DNA of 64,000 bases, taken from positions 32,941 to 96,940 of the forward strand of contig CAZIKQ010000003.1 of NCBI GenBank assembly GCA_964540025.1, written 5' to 3'. The DNA is from RGIG250 sp964540025 (GTDB lineage: Bacteria; Bacillota; Negativicutes; Selenomonadales; Selenomonadaceae). The number at the start of each line of letters is the position of its first letter. Within the stretch, counting starts at the first letter, position 1. The position numbers were made by a program, and so were the translations under genes. Positions 38,310 through 48,070 of the stretch are shown here, one piece after another. A model generated the notes under the pieces. That model ran no database searches and was not told the origin of the DNA. It was given only the letters and a program-made list of their open reading frames with translations.

Positions 38310-38990
38310 ATGGATAAGGCAGTCGTCCTGTTATCTGGCGGTCTTGACTCAACTACCTGTATGGCCGTAGCAGACAGCTTGGGGTATGAATTGTATCCTA
38401 TAAGCTTTAATTACCATCAACGACATAATATAGAGCTGGAAGGCGCAAAAAAAATCGCCGAGTTCTATAATGTTAAGAAGCATCTTATTATAGAATCAAG
38501 CATGAATCTTATTGGTGGAAGCGCCTTAACGGACAATGGCATTGATATTCCCCCGGGAGAACATCATCGGGAAGAAGTGCCGGTTACTTATGTTCCCGCA
38601 AGAAATCTGATTTTTCTCAGCTATGCACTGGGATATGCAGAGGTTATCGGGGCAAATCATATATTTATCGGGGTTAATTCTGTAGACTATTCCGGCTATC
38701 CTGATTGTCGTCCAGAATTTATTGAAAAATTCCAGAAGGTTGCTGATTATTCTACTTCAGCAACAGTTGTAAGGGGGGTAAAAATTAAGATTGAAACTCC
38801 TCTTCAGATTCTTTCAAAAAAGGAGATTGTCCATCTGGGAGTGAAGCTTGGCGCTCCGCTTCAGTACACGCACAGTTGCTATAAGGGCGGAGAAAAAGCC
38901 TGCGGAATTTGTGACAGCTGTTTATTGCGGTTGGAGGGATTCAAGGCTGCTGGAATACCAGATCCAATAGAATACGAGATTAAGGTGTGA
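38310..38990 (+). CDS. queC: 7-cyano-7-deazaguanine synthase QueC
   Basis: A 226-residue enzyme with the PP-loop LLSGGLDSTT near the start and the zinc site CYKGGEKACGICDSC near the end. It makes preQ0 from 7-carboxy-7-deazaguanine, ATP and ammonia, for queuosine in tRNA. AAGGTG precedes the ATG. queD and queE are not in the window. folE2 follows after 3 bases and could supply the first step from GTP. Confidence 0.96.
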   Translation: MDKAVVLLSGGLDSTTCMAVADSLGYELYPISFNYHQRHNIELEGAKKIAEFYNVKKHLIIESSMNLIGGSALTDNGIDIPPGEHHREEVPVTYVPARNLIFLSYALGYAEVIGANHIFIGVNSVDYSGYPDCRPEFIEKFQKVADYSTSATVVRGVKIKIETPLQILSKKEIVHLGVKLGAPLQYTHSCYKGGEKACGICDSCLLRLEGFKAAGIPDPIEYEIKV

Positions 38991-38993
38991 TAT

Positions 38994-39785
38994 ATGAAAG
39001 ACATTCAAAATACTACTGATACCAGAGGAATAGCCATACAACGAGTAGGAATTAAAGATGCTAAACTTCCTTTTCAGATTAGGACAAAGGTAGGAGGATA
39101 CCAGCCTGTCCTGGCAGATATTCAGTTTACGGTAGCATTGCCACCCCATTTGAGGGGAACCCATATGAGCCGTTTTATGGAGATCCTGAATGAATGGGGA
39201 ACAAAGCCCATAGCAGAAAAGGAAATGGAAGCAATACTTTTACAGGCTATAGATCACCTGAATGCTGATTCTGCTCTTTTGTCTTTAGGGTTTAAGTATT
39301 TTATAAGTAAGACTGCTCCGATCAGCGGTAAAACTTCTCTTTTGGATGTGGATTGTAAATTCATAGGTGAACTAACAAAGGCAGGCAGTTTTTCCTTTAC
39401 CCTTGAAGTAGAAGTACCTTATACATCCCTTTGCCCTTGCAGCAAAGAAATTTCCAATTACGGGGCCCATAATCAAAGAGGAAAAATGTCCGTATCGATC
39501 AAATTTAGTAATGGCAGGGAATGTATCTTTATTGAGGATCTGGTAAAAATGATGGAAGATCAGGCTTCCTGCCCTGTTTTCCCGTTATTAAAAAGAGTGG
39601 ACGAGAAGTATGTTACTGAAGCAGCATATGACAATCCCAAGTTTGTGGAGGATATTCTGAGAGATCTTGTTATTGCGTTACGCCGTTTAGATGGGCAGGT
39701 ATATTTCCGAGTGGAATGTGAGAACTATGAATCTATTCACAATCACAACGCTTATGCAGCTCATGAAGAATCATTAACGGATTGA
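38994..39785 (+). CDS. folE2: GTP cyclohydrolase FolE2 (type IB)
   Basis: A 263-residue FolE2. SLCPCSKEIS carries the active-site Cys; GAHNQRGKMSV is the other family phrase. It converts GTP to dihydroneopterin triphosphate, the shared precursor of folate and queuosine. FolE2 works with metals other than zinc and is often used under zinc limitation. Adjacent to queC, so it most likely feeds queuosine synthesis here. A terminator follows. Confidence 0.95.
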   Translation: MKDIQNTTDTRGIAIQRVGIKDAKLPFQIRTKVGGYQPVLADIQFTVALPPHLRGTHMSRFMEILNEWGTKPIAEKEMEAILLQAIDHLNADSALLSLGFKYFISKTAPISGKTSLLDVDCKFIGELTKAGSFSFTLEVEVPYTSLCPCSKEISNYGAHNQRGKMSVSIKFSNGRECIFIEDLVKMMEDQASCPVFPLLKRVDEKYVTEAAYDNPKFVEDILRDLVIALRRLDGQVYFRVECENYESIHNHNAYAAHEESLTD

Positions 39786-39830
39786 TGCAGGATATAGATA
39801 GCCGTCAAAATTTAATAATACTCTATAACG

Positions 39831-39873
39831 CCAATGCAAAGGACTTTACAATTCTTTGTATTGGCATTATTAT
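39831..39873 (+). terminator. Terminator after queC-folE2
   Basis: GCCAATGCAAAG (39831-39842) pairs with CTTTGTATTGGC (39855-39866) with one G-U pair, followed by ATTATTATT. Confidence 0.65.
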
Positions 39874-40084
39874 TATAATGAGTATATGTATGTTCTAATC
39901 AAATTGCTTTATAATGCAGTTTTTCAAAAAGGTGCAAGGCAATTCCAATCTATTGGCATTCAACGACGATGGAGATATTGTATTATTTCCACCGTGGTAG
40001 ATAATGAGGAACCGGCCACTTGCTAAATTGGAGCGGGGGACATCTTTTCATCGTTATATCCCAGCAATTTCAAGGAGTTCCTGA
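39874..40084 (+). other. Gap upstream of the flippase-like gene
   Basis: No conserved gene. A TATAAT at about 39912-39917 may be a -10 element, but its -35 partner is poor. A 28-codon frame (MQFFKKVQGNSNLLAFNDDG and eight more residues) starts within that element, has no ribosome site, and is probably chance. Confidence 0.25.
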
Positions 40085-41077
40085 ATGAATAAATTTCACA
40101 GGCGGTTGGCGTTTATAATATCGCTATTGCTCTTGATATCAGGGTTAGTAATATATTTTACCGTTGATATTAATACACTGGCCAATCTTACGGTTTTTAA
40201 GCCAACGGGAATATTATTGGCGCTTGTGTCCATTAGCATAGGTTTGGTTTTGGACGGAACAAGGCTGATGCATATTTTAGAAGTTTCCGACGAGAAAATA
40301 TCGCTCCGGGAAGCAATGCAGGTTGTCTTTGGTAATTATTTTTTGGCACTTCTTACCCCCGGGGCAACAGGCGGCGCAGTAGCTCAGATGATTTTCTTAA
40401 AAAAATTCGGAATACCAACCGGAAAAGCCACTGCCGTGATTTTGGGTAAAACCCTTATGACGATCGCTTTTCTTATATTGACGACCCCTTTTATTTTTTT
40501 ATATGACAGCAAAATTTTATCAATGCTGTCAGATACAGCTTTGGTTTTTACTTCTTTGTTTTTAGTGGTTTTGTTTATCGGGTTATGTGTGGCCTTGAAA
40601 TATCATTTATTGTCCCGGATTGTCATCAAAATAGCGAAAGCTTTACCTGTTTACCGAGGCCATCAGCTATTAGTCCTTTTCAAGGAAATAGACGAGGCGG
40701 CAAGAGTACTGAAAAAGTCTCCGGTAATGATGATTCTTATTTGCATAGAATCAGGTATCTCGCTGGTTTTTCTCTATGCAATACTTCCCTGTCTTATGTA
40801 CGGCTTAGGAGTGACCAATGTTGACTGGATAGTGATTATGGGGCGGATGTTCTTCCTAAATATGCTCCTGTATTTTACACCCACTCCCGGCGGAAGTGGA
40901 GTCGCCGAAGGCGGCTTTGTCTTATTGTTCAGTCATCTTGTTCCGGCGGGGACCGTCGGCATATTAGCCGTAGCCTGGCGTATCATTTCCGAATACCTTC
41001 CTTTTGTCATCGGTCTCTTTTATACAGTTAAAATTTTTGGTGAAGAATTCATCAGCAAGCAGACGGAAAAAGCTTAA
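40085..41077 (+). CDS. Flippase-like UPF0104 / LPG-synthase-type membrane protein
   Basis: A 330-residue protein with about eight membrane helices, matching the lysylphosphatidylglycerol synthase transmembrane (UPF0104) family: LLTPGATGGAVAQMIFLKKF in the middle and PTPGGSGVAEGGF towards the end are its two signature loops. The cytosolic aminoacyltransferase domain of MprF is absent, so it is probably a lipid flippase rather than a synthase. AAGGAG precedes the ATG. smc follows after 23 bases. Confidence 0.85.
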   Translation: MNKFHRRLAFIISLLLLISGLVIYFTVDINTLANLTVFKPTGILLALVSISIGLVLDGTRLMHILEVSDEKISLREAMQVVFGNYFLALLTPGATGGAVAQMIFLKKFGIPTGKATAVILGKTLMTIAFLILTTPFIFLYDSKILSMLSDTALVFTSLFLVVLFIGLCVALKYHLLSRIVIKIAKALPVYRGHQLLVLFKEIDEAARVLKKSPVMMILICIESGISLVFLYAILPCLMYGLGVTNVDWIVIMGRMFFLNMLLYFTPTPGGSGVAEGGFVLLFSHLVPAGTVGILAVAWRIISEYLPFVIGLFYTVKIFGEEFISKQTEKA

Positions 41078-41100
41078 TTTTTATAGAAAAGGTGTATCTT

Positions 41101-44100
41101 TTGCAACTTAGACGTTTGGTGGCCTATGGTTTCAAATCATTTGCGGAAAAGATTGAAGTGAATTTTGATCGTGGAGTAACAGCTATTGTTGGTCCTAATG
41201 GCAGTGGGAAAAGCAATATCACCGATGCCATTCGTTGGGTTCTTGGGGAGCAGAATATTCGAAATCTCAGAGGATTAAAGACTGAGGACATTATTTTTTC
41301 TGGTAGTAAAGAACGCCGTCAATCAGGTGTGGCTGAGGTGTCCCTCTATTTTTCAAACGAGGATTCGCGTTTGCCTGTAGATTATTCAGAAGTCATTGTC
41401 ACCCGCAGACTCTTTCGTTCAGGGGAAAGTGAATGCTATATAAATAAAGTACCATGCCGTTTGAAAGATATACATCTTCTCCTGGCTGATACCGGCGTGG
41501 GCCGGGAAGGCATAAGTATTATTGGTCAGAACAAAATAGATGAAATACTCAATAACAAGCCGGAAGACCGCCGTCTTTTTTTTGAAGAAGCAGCTGGGAT
41601 TACAAAATTCCGGACAAATCGTAAAGATGCTTCAAAAAAACTTGAGAATACCAGAAATAACCTTACTCGTATCAACGATATATTGTGCGAAATAGATACG
41701 CAGCTGGAACCGTTAAAAGTTGAAGCTGAGAAAACTCGTCAATATAATGAACTTGCCCAGGAAAGAGACAAGGCGAAAATTACCGGACTACTGAACCGTT
41801 ACGAACAGGAACAGATGGAGGTATCGTCGGGAAAACAAAAACTCCTTTCAGAAAGAGAGGGTGAGGTCTCTGTAACGGCAAAACTTGCAAAAGCTGAAGC
41901 CGATAAACAGGAATTAAACCAAAAAGTGCTCTCCATGGAGGAGAATTTAACGGCTTTAGGCAGCGATTTATTGAGTCTTTCTGATACGATTAAGGACAAA
42001 GAAAGCGACCTCCGACTGCTTGATGAACAGCGACGAAATGATGAAGAAGCTATGGAACGATATGCCGTCCAGGAAAAGCAGACAGAACGAGCTATAGAAG
42101 AAGGAAAAGCTGCCTTACTGGAATATCAGAACAGCAATTCCACACTTCTCAAAACAAAGCAGGAGGTCAGCGGTGTTATATCTTTGGTAAGGGAAGATAT
42201 TTCAAATAAAAATCTGGAAATAAGAAATGCGTCAGAAAAATACACAAAATCCCAAGCTGACCGCCTAAGGGCTGAACAGAATGTAAGTGAAAAGAAAAAT
42301 TCTATTGCATTACTGGAAAAAGATATTGATAGCGAAACTGAACGTCAGGCAAAAAGCGGCGAAGCAGAAACAGAAATCAGCGCGGCTCTCAAGCTAAGCA
42401 GTGAGAAGCTTGACGCTGTAACTCAAAATCTTTTATACCTTGAGAGTGAGTATACTGAAAAAGAAAAATTACAAAGAGATATTGAACGAGAATTTCGTAC
42501 ACATAAAGACAGACTTTATCGCATCCAGCAGGACATAAAAAGCAAACGCCAGCTTATTTCTCAGATTGAAGCAAAGCTTCAGGTTCTTACCCAGTTACAG
42601 ACTGCATATGAAGGATTTGGAAGAGCGCCACGCTCAATTCTTTCCTGTCACGAATCCTGGCGTGATAATGTTAATGGCGCGGTTGCTGAATTGTTAAATG
42701 TCCCGGAAAAATATGTGAATGCTGTTGAAGTTGCCCTGGGCGCCGCTCAGCAGTACATTGTCACAAGGGATATGAATACTGCAAAAGCGGCTATAGAGTA
42801 TCTGAAATTTTATAAACTGGGAAGAGTAACTTTTTTGCCATTGGAAACCCTAAATAATCGAAAACCTGTCAATCTCTCAAATGATATAACATCAATGAAA
42901 GGATATGTGGGTATTTGCCATGAACTGGTTGAGACGAAGCCAGAATATGATATAGTGGCTCGTTTTTTGCTTTCCGGCACGATTGTGGTTGATGGCTTTG
43001 ACAATGCAAATAAAATAGCAAAAAAGCTGGGATATAGAAACAGAATAGTGACTATTTCCGGTGAATTGTTAAATCCGGGCGGATCGGTTTCAGGCGGTAG
43101 TACACACAATAATGAAAACAGCTTCCTTAACAGAAGGGGAGAGATAGCTTCTCTGACTAATACCCTGAATCAAAAAACTTCAGAAGAATCAGCTGTTCAA
43201 GCTGAAGAAAACAATCTCACAAATAAAATTGTGGAGATTGAGCAGTGTAAGGAAACGCTATCAAAAGATATTCAGCAGTTACTGATTAAAATTACTTCCT
43301 TAAGAAGTGATAAAAAGAATCTGGAAGAAATTGTGAAGGAAAAAACCAATACCCTTGAAGCAATCAGAGCAGCCGTAGCACAGTTTTCCGTTAGTTTTTC
43401 CCGGCTCCAGGAAAAGAAACTGGCTGCCCATAAGGAGCTGCGGGAGGCAATTAGCGCCGCGGAACAGGCATACGAGGAAAGCAGACAGGCTGGCACCAGT
43501 CTTTCAACATTGGAAACAGAAGCTAAAGGACTATCTGACAAACTCCGCAAGAGCGAAGTTGAAGATGCTGCCATCAGCCAACAGATCAATTTCCTGAAAG
43601 AAAAGACATTGCTAAAGCAGCAGGAAATTGACCGGTTAAATCTCCAAAGACAAGCAATAAAAAGAGAATCCGCTGCTCTTAATGAAAAATTGTCTAATAA
43701 AAGCGATGATAGATTATTGGCTGAAGCGAAGCTTAATGACTTAAAAAATCAGCTTACAGTAATTACTAAAAATCGTGATATGCTTTATTCTGCCAAAATG
43801 GATACCCTGGCTGCAAGTAACGATAAAGACGAAGAAATCAGGGTGATCAATAGAAATTTGACAGAAGTGCGCCAGAAAATTCAGGATCTGGAATTACATA
43901 TTAGTCAATGTCAGTTTGCCGCTGATGAAAAAAAGAGGTCGTTGGAAGACGATTTTGGAATATCCATAGCTGTTGCAGAATCTAAAAGACTGGAGCTTAA
44001 CGGCACGGAACTTCAACGGCACCTTCGCAGACTTGAAAACGAGCTTGAGCAATTGGGGCCTGTAAACCCAAGTGCAATAGAGCAGGCACAGCGGCTCGAT

Positions 44101-44649
44101 GACCGCAGAAACCTTTTATCTGCTCAAGCTGGCGATTTGAGACTTGCGATGGATAATCTCATCTCCATAATTGATAATATCGATGAAAAAATGAGGGAGC
44201 GGCTCACCGAGGCATTCAATTCTATCAGAAAATATTTTGGAGAGACGTTTCTCTCATTATTCGGCGGGGGAGAAGCAGACCTTATCCGCACGGGTGAAGG
44301 AGATATTCTTTCCGCCGGTATTGACATAAATGTGACAATTCCCAACAAGAAGCAGCAAAATCTTTCGGCCCTTTCAGGAGGAGAAAGAGCCCTTACTGTT
44401 ATCGCGCTTCTTTTTGCAGTCCTTCGCTATTCTCCATCGCCGTTTGCTGTACTCGATGAAATTGACGCTCCCCTGGACGAGGTTAATATTTCCAGATTTG
44501 GCAGTTTTTTGAGAGAATTCTCAGAAAAAACCCAGTTTATTATTGTGACACATCGCAAGGGGACTATGGATGCCGCTGATACTCTCTATGGTGTAACTTT
44601 GGAAGATGCCGGTATTTCAAAAATCATATCCGTAAAGTTTGATGAATGA
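41101..44649 (+). CDS. smc: Chromosome segregation protein SMC
   Basis: A 1182-residue SMC. Walker A GPNGSGKSN lies at residues 31-39, the flexible hinge at about 510-680 (with GGSVSGGS), two long coiled coils flank it, and LSGGERALTVIALLFA plus LDEIDAPLDE close the C-terminal head. SMC with ScpAB compacts and segregates DNA. I set the start at the TTG at 41101: it gives MQLRRLVAYGFKSFA, which aligns exactly with other SMC N-termini, and AAAGGTG is seven bases upstream. The GTG at 41092 overlaps that site. ftsY follows closely. Confidence 0.97.
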   Translation: MQLRRLVAYGFKSFAEKIEVNFDRGVTAIVGPNGSGKSNITDAIRWVLGEQNIRNLRGLKTEDIIFSGSKERRQSGVAEVSLYFSNEDSRLPVDYSEVIVTRRLFRSGESECYINKVPCRLKDIHLLLADTGVGREGISIIGQNKIDEILNNKPEDRRLFFEEAAGITKFRTNRKDASKKLENTRNNLTRINDILCEIDTQLEPLKVEAEKTRQYNELAQERDKAKITGLLNRYEQEQMEVSSGKQKLLSEREGEVSVTAKLAKAEADKQELNQKVLSMEENLTALGSDLLSLSDTIKDKESDLRLLDEQRRNDEEAMERYAVQEKQTERAIEEGKAALLEYQNSNSTLLKTKQEVSGVISLVREDISNKNLEIRNASEKYTKSQADRLRAEQNVSEKKNSIALLEKDIDSETERQAKSGEAETEISAALKLSSEKLDAVTQNLLYLESEYTEKEKLQRDIEREFRTHKDRLYRIQQDIKSKRQLISQIEAKLQVLTQLQTAYEGFGRAPRSILSCHESWRDNVNGAVAELLNVPEKYVNAVEVALGAAQQYIVTRDMNTAKAAIEYLKFYKLGRVTFLPLETLNNRKPVNLSNDITSMKGYVGICHELVETKPEYDIVARFLLSGTIVVDGFDNANKIAKKLGYRNRIVTISGELLNPGGSVSGGSTHNNENSFLNRRGEIASLTNTLNQKTSEESAVQAEENNLTNKIVEIEQCKETLSKDIQQLLIKITSLRSDKKNLEEIVKEKTNTLEAIRAAVAQFSVSFSRLQEKKLAAHKELREAISAAEQAYEESRQAGTSLSTLETEAKGLSDKLRKSEVEDAAISQQINFLKEKTLLKQQEIDRLNLQRQAIKRESAALNEKLSNKSDDRLLAEAKLNDLKNQLTVITKNRDMLYSAKMDTLAASNDKDEEIRVINRNLTEVRQKIQDLELHISQCQFAADEKKRSLEDDFGISIAVAESKRLELNGTELQRHLRRLENELEQLGPVNPSAIEQAQRLDDRRNLLSAQAGDLRLAMDNLISIIDNIDEKMRERLTEAFNSIRKYFGETFLSLFGGGEADLIRTGEGDILSAGIDINVTIPNKKQQNLSALSGGERALTVIALLFAVLRYSPSPFAVLDEIDAPLDEVNISRFGSFLREFSEKTQFIIVTHRKGTMDAADTLYGVTLEDAGISKIISVKFDE

Positions 44650-44665
44650 TTAAAGGAGACTGATT

Positions 44666-45580
44666 ATGGGCTTTTTTGACAGACTAAAAAAGGGAATAAC
44701 CAAGACTCGCGAAGCTTTTACCGGAAAGATTGAAAAACTGATTCTCGGTTATGCCGACATCAACGAAGACCTGCTGGACGAGTTGGAAGAGACTCTGATA
44801 ATGGCAGATGTTGGATTTGATACGACTGAACGATTGATGGCTTCGGTCAGAAAAGGAATTAAGTCCAAGCAGATAAATTCTCCGGAGGACTTAAAACCCT
44901 TTCTGGAAAAAGAGATTTCCGACGTACTAAACCTAGGAGACAGTGGAGTGCGTTTTGCGCCAAAGGGTCCAACGGTTTTACTTATTGTGGGGGTTAATGG
45001 TGCCGGTAAAACTACAACGATCGGCAAACTGAGCGCATTCTACGGCTATTATGGAAAAAAAGTAATGTTGGCTGCAGGCGATACTTTTAGAGCAGCAGCC
45101 ATTGAACAACTTGAAGTTTGGGGAGAACGGACCAATGCAACCGTAATCAAGCATGAGGCCGGTTCCGACCCGGCAGCGGTAGCTTATGATGCTGTAATGG
45201 CAGCAAAGGCCCGCAATGTGGACATATTGATTATTGATACTGCCGGGCGCCTTCAAACGAAATCGAATCTCATGGAAGAACTAAAGAAAATCAATCGGAT
45301 AATTTCCCGTGAAATACCCGGTGCCCCCCATGAAACCCTGCTCGTTCTTGATGCAACAACCGGGCAAAACGCCATAAGCCAGGCAAAGCTTTTTACCGAA
45401 GCAGCTCCTGTTACCGGTGTCGTTCTTACAAAGCTTGACGGTACCGCAAAGGGCGGCGTCGTAATAGGAATAAAATCTGAATTGAAAATGCCGGTTAAGT
45501 GGATTGGCGTAGGTGAAGCGGTAGAGGATTTAAGACCTTTTTCCCCTGATGACTTTGCCAGGGCGTTGTTTGATAAATAA
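44666..45580 (+). CDS. ftsY: Signal recognition particle receptor FtsY
   Basis: A 304-residue NG-domain GTPase: VNGAGKTTTIGKL (G1), AAGDTFRAAAIEQL (G2), DTAGRLQ (G3), TKLDGTAKGG (G4) and GVGEAVEDLRPF at the end. The acidic A domain of E. coli FtsY is missing, as usual in Firmicutes. It docks SRP-ribosome complexes to SecYEG. AAAGGAG precedes the ATG. A strong terminator follows. Confidence 0.97.
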   Translation: MGFFDRLKKGITKTREAFTGKIEKLILGYADINEDLLDELEETLIMADVGFDTTERLMASVRKGIKSKQINSPEDLKPFLEKEISDVLNLGDSGVRFAPKGPTVLLIVGVNGAGKTTTIGKLSAFYGYYGKKVMLAAGDTFRAAAIEQLEVWGERTNATVIKHEAGSDPAAVAYDAVMAAKARNVDILIIDTAGRLQTKSNLMEELKKINRIISREIPGAPHETLLVLDATTGQNAISQAKLFTEAAPVTGVVLTKLDGTAKGGVVIGIKSELKMPVKWIGVGEAVEDLRPFSPDDFARALFDK

Positions 45581-45626
45581 AAATTGCCATTGCCAAGTGA
45601 TAATACTTGACAATGGCAATTTTTAT
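45581..45626 (+). terminator. Terminator after ftsY
   Basis: AAAATTGCCATTG-type left arm (45580-45592) pairs with CAATGGCAATTTT (45611-45623), extended by AAGT/ACTT, and ends in TTTTTA. It separates ftsY from the ylxM-ffh operon. Confidence 0.8.
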
Positions 45627-45663
45627 ATGTATAATTCTTTTTGTTGATGTCAAATTTAATTGC

Positions 45664-45691
45664 TTGACACACCTTGCAGTTAAAATATATG
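45664..45691 (+). promoter_or_regulatory. Possible promoter of ylxM-ffh-rpsP operon
   Basis: A perfect TTGACA (45664-45669) is followed after 16 bases by TATATG (45686-45691). The -10 is imperfect, and its position would exclude the frame's earliest ylxM starts. Confidence 0.45.
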
Positions 45692-45703
45692 GCGGTGAAA
45701 TAC

Positions 45704-46090
45704 GTGGAGACTCGTTCCGGTGAAAAGTTTGTTGAGCGCATGGAATTTACCGGTTTGTATGACTGCTATGGTCAATTATTAACAGAGCATCAGCGCGAAA
45801 TACTAGCCATGTATTTATATGATGATTTAACGATATCTGAAATTGGCGATAGTAAGGGCATATCGAGGCAGGCTGTACATGACATGCTTAAAAGAGCGCA
45901 TGAAAGTCTGGCTGACTATGAAATTAAACTGGGGTTCATTGCTAAACAGCGTAATGAACACGAAAAGCTTTTGAGCATTTATGACGCGCTCTCTGCTGCC
46001 AAAGAGGATGTTGCCAGAAAAAAAGCTTTGAAAGCGCTGAAAAAATATATAGACAGCTACATGGAAAGCAGGGAAAATAATGATATTTGA
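45704..46090 (+). CDS. ylxM: YlxM-family helix-turn-helix protein
   Basis: About 128 residues. The core reads YGQLLTEHQREILAMYLYDD and LTISEIGDSKGISRQAVHDM, a sigma-factor region-4-like helix-turn-helix that defines YlxM. The gene precedes ffh in most Firmicutes and is thought to modulate SRP expression or activity. The start is not settled: I use the GTG at 45704 with GGCGGTGA upstream; TTG at 45674, ATG at 45689 and ATG at 45740 are alternatives. The 3' end overlaps ffh by 11 bases. Confidence 0.88.
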   Translation: METRSGEKFVERMEFTGLYDCYGQLLTEHQREILAMYLYDDLTISEIGDSKGISRQAVHDMLKRAHESLADYEIKLGFIAKQRNEHEKLLSIYDALSAAKEDVARKKALKALKKYIDSYMESRENNDI

Positions 46091-47450
46091 AGGTCTGGCT
46101 GACCGTCTGCAGGAAACCTTCAAAAAGTTGCGAGGTCATGGGCGGCTTACAGAAGATGATGTCAACGAGGCGATGCGGGATGTGCGAATGGCGCTGCTCG
46201 AAGCTGATGTCAACTTTAAGGTCGTAAAAGATTTTGTAAAAAAGGTTAAAGAACGGGCTGTCGGACAGGAAGTTCTGGAAACTCTGACTCCTGCTCAAGT
46301 CGTTGTAAAAATTGTTGACGAAGAGCTTACATCGTTGATGGGTGGAACTCAGAGCAAGATAAATATCTCTCCTAAGCCTCCCACGATCATCATGCTGGTT
46401 GGTCTTCAGGGCGCTGGTAAAACCACATCTGCCGGTAAACTTGGTGTAGCCTTGAAGAAGAAGGGTAAGCATCCGATACTTGTCGCAGCAGATATATACC
46501 GGCCTGCGGCTGTCAAACAGTTACAGGTTATCGGAAGTCAGCTGGACATTCCGGTATTCTCCATGCCGCAGGGGACGGATGCAATAACAATTGCAAGGTC
46601 ATCCTTGGACTTTGCCGCCCACAGGGCCGCAGATGTTATAATAATTGATACCGCCGGTCGTCTGCAGATTAACCGGGAATTGATGGAGGAGCTAAAATCC
46701 ATCAAGACAGAGGTAAATCCTCATGAAATCCTGTTAGTAGTAGATGCCATGACAGGTCAGGAAGCCGTCAATGTTGCCCAAAGCTTCAACGAAGATTTGA
46801 ATGTAGACGGCGTGATCCTCACTAAGATGGACGGCGATGCGCGAGGCGGCGCGGCTTTATCCATAAAGGCGGTTACCAATTGCCCGATAAAATTCATCGG
46901 TATGGGCGAGAAATTGGAACCCCTTGAACCGTTCTACCCTGACCGCATGGCATCCCGTATCCTGGGAATGGGCGATGTCCTTTCTCTTGTTGAAAAAGCC
47001 CAGGAAGTTTACGATGCAAAGCAGGCTAAGGAAATTCAAAAGAAGTTCCGCAGGGATGAATTTACTTTAGATGATTTCCTGGAGCAGATGCAACAGATTA
47101 GAAAATTAGGTTCTTTTGAGCAAATTCTCGGAATGATTCCCGGTATGGGCAACCTGAAGAAACAACTGGAGGGTGCCGATATTGATTTGAATGGTAAAGA
47201 GACTCGCCGTATTGAAGCTATCATTCGCTCTATGACCCCTCGTGAGCGTGCTGATATAAAAATCATCGATGGAAGCCGCCGGAAGCGTATCGCAAGAGGC
47301 AGTGGAACAAGCGTGCAGGAGGTAAACAAGCTGTTAAAGCAATTTGCCGAGATGCGCAAGATGATGAAGAAAATGAAGAACTTGAAGGGCGGAAAGGGTT
47401 TAGGCAGTTTTAGAATGCCTAAGATTCCCGGACTACCCTTTATGAAATGA
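46080..47450 (+). CDS. ffh: Signal recognition particle protein Ffh
   Basis: A 456-residue SRP54 GTPase: N domain, G domain with GLQGAGKTTSAGKL, DIYRPAAVKQL, DTAGRL, TKMDGDARGGAAL, then the Met-rich M domain (FLEQMQQIRKL, IPGMG, MRKMMKKMKNL) that binds 4.5S RNA and signal peptides. Coupled to ylxM by overlap. rpsP follows. The 4.5S RNA gene is not in the window. Confidence 0.98.
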   Translation: MIFEGLADRLQETFKKLRGHGRLTEDDVNEAMRDVRMALLEADVNFKVVKDFVKKVKERAVGQEVLETLTPAQVVVKIVDEELTSLMGGTQSKINISPKPPTIIMLVGLQGAGKTTSAGKLGVALKKKGKHPILVAADIYRPAAVKQLQVIGSQLDIPVFSMPQGTDAITIARSSLDFAAHRAADVIIIDTAGRLQINRELMEELKSIKTEVNPHEILLVVDAMTGQEAVNVAQSFNEDLNVDGVILTKMDGDARGGAALSIKAVTNCPIKFIGMGEKLEPLEPFYPDRMASRILGMGDVLSLVEKAQEVYDAKQAKEIQKKFRRDEFTLDDFLEQMQQIRKLGSFEQILGMIPGMGNLKKQLEGADIDLNGKETRRIEAIIRSMTPRERADIKIIDGSRRKRIARGSGTSVQEVNKLLKQFAEMRKMMKKMKNLKGGKGLGSFRMPKIPGLPFMK

Positions 47451-47477
47451 TTAGCTGTTTAAGGAGGTGAATATATA

Positions 47478-47750
47478 ATGGCAGTAAAGATTCGTTTGAC
47501 CCGTCTCGGTGCTAAGAAGAAGCCCTTCTATCGCATCATTGTCGCTGATTCCCGTTCCCCGCGCAACGGTCGTTTCATCGAAATCATCGGTAATTACGAT
47601 CCAACTAAGGAGCCTGCTGTCGTCAATGTTGATGAGGACAAGGCTATTGATTGGATGATGAAGGGCGCACAGCCGACTGATACCGTTCGCTCCTTGCTCA
47701 GCAAGAAGGGTGTTATGGCTAAGTATGATGCCGCAAAGCGCTCTAAGTAA
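47478..47750 (+). CDS. rpsP: 30S ribosomal protein S16
   Basis: A 90-residue bS16: [20 protein letters not shown] and the [12 protein letters not shown] phrase are diagnostic. AAGGAGGTGA gives an excellent ribosome site. First of the rpsP-khpA-ylqD-rimM-trmD block. Confidence 0.98.
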   Translation: MAVKIRLTRLGAKKKPFYRIIVADSRSPRNGRFIEIIGNYDPTKEPAVVNVDEDKAIDWMMKGAQPTDTVRSLLSKKGVMAKYDAAKRSK

Positions 47751-47765
47751 TTGCGAGGTTTCCAG

Positions 47766-47993
47766 ATGAAAGAACTGGTTGAATACATCGCCAAATCCCT
47801 TGTAGATCATCCTGAATCAGTCGTCGTTGAAGAAAAAGTTGACGAAGACGTTGTAGTGTTTGAGCTTCATGTGGCTCAGGATGATATGGGTAAGGTCATC
47901 GGTAAACAGGGGCGTATTGCTAAAGCTATTCGTACAGTGGTCAAAGCAGCTGCAACTGTAGACAATAAAAAAGTTACCGTAGAAATCATATGA
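47766..47993 (+). CDS. khpA: KH-domain RNA-binding protein KhpA
   Basis: A 75-residue single KH domain (YlqC): LHVAQDDMGKVIGKQGRIAK contains the GxxG loop (Gly-Lys-Gln-Gly). It binds RNA together with KhpB/Jag and affects cell elongation. The ATG at 47766 has GAGGT seven bases upstream. A strong hairpin follows directly. Confidence 0.95.
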   Translation: MKELVEYIAKSLVDHPESVVVEEKVDEDVVVFELHVAQDDMGKVIGKQGRIAKAIRTVVKAAATVDNKKVTVEII

Positions 47994-47998
47994 GTTGA

Positions 47999-48043
47999 GG
48001 CGGCATTTACTCCACCCGTTGGTGGAGTTTTGCCGCTGTTTTT
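47999..48043 (+). terminator. Hairpin/terminator inside the rpsP-trmD block
   Basis: GGCGGCA (47999-48005) pairs with TGCCGC (48031-48036) and an inner ACTCCACC/GGTGGAGT stem continues it; TGTTTTT follows. It may set different levels of rpsP-khpA and ylqD-rimM-trmD. Confidence 0.75.
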
Positions 48044-48070
48044 CTAAATTTGACGAAAAGAGGTATTAGT

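Noticed and set aside
39917..40003. 28-codon frame MQFFKKVQ...
   Set aside because: No ribosome site; starts within a possible -10 element; no conserved features.
45253..45741. 162-codon open frame on the minus strand
   Set aside because: Antisense to ftsY and its terminator.
45942..46472. 176-codon open frame on the minus strand
   Set aside because: Antisense to ylxM/ffh, both well conserved.
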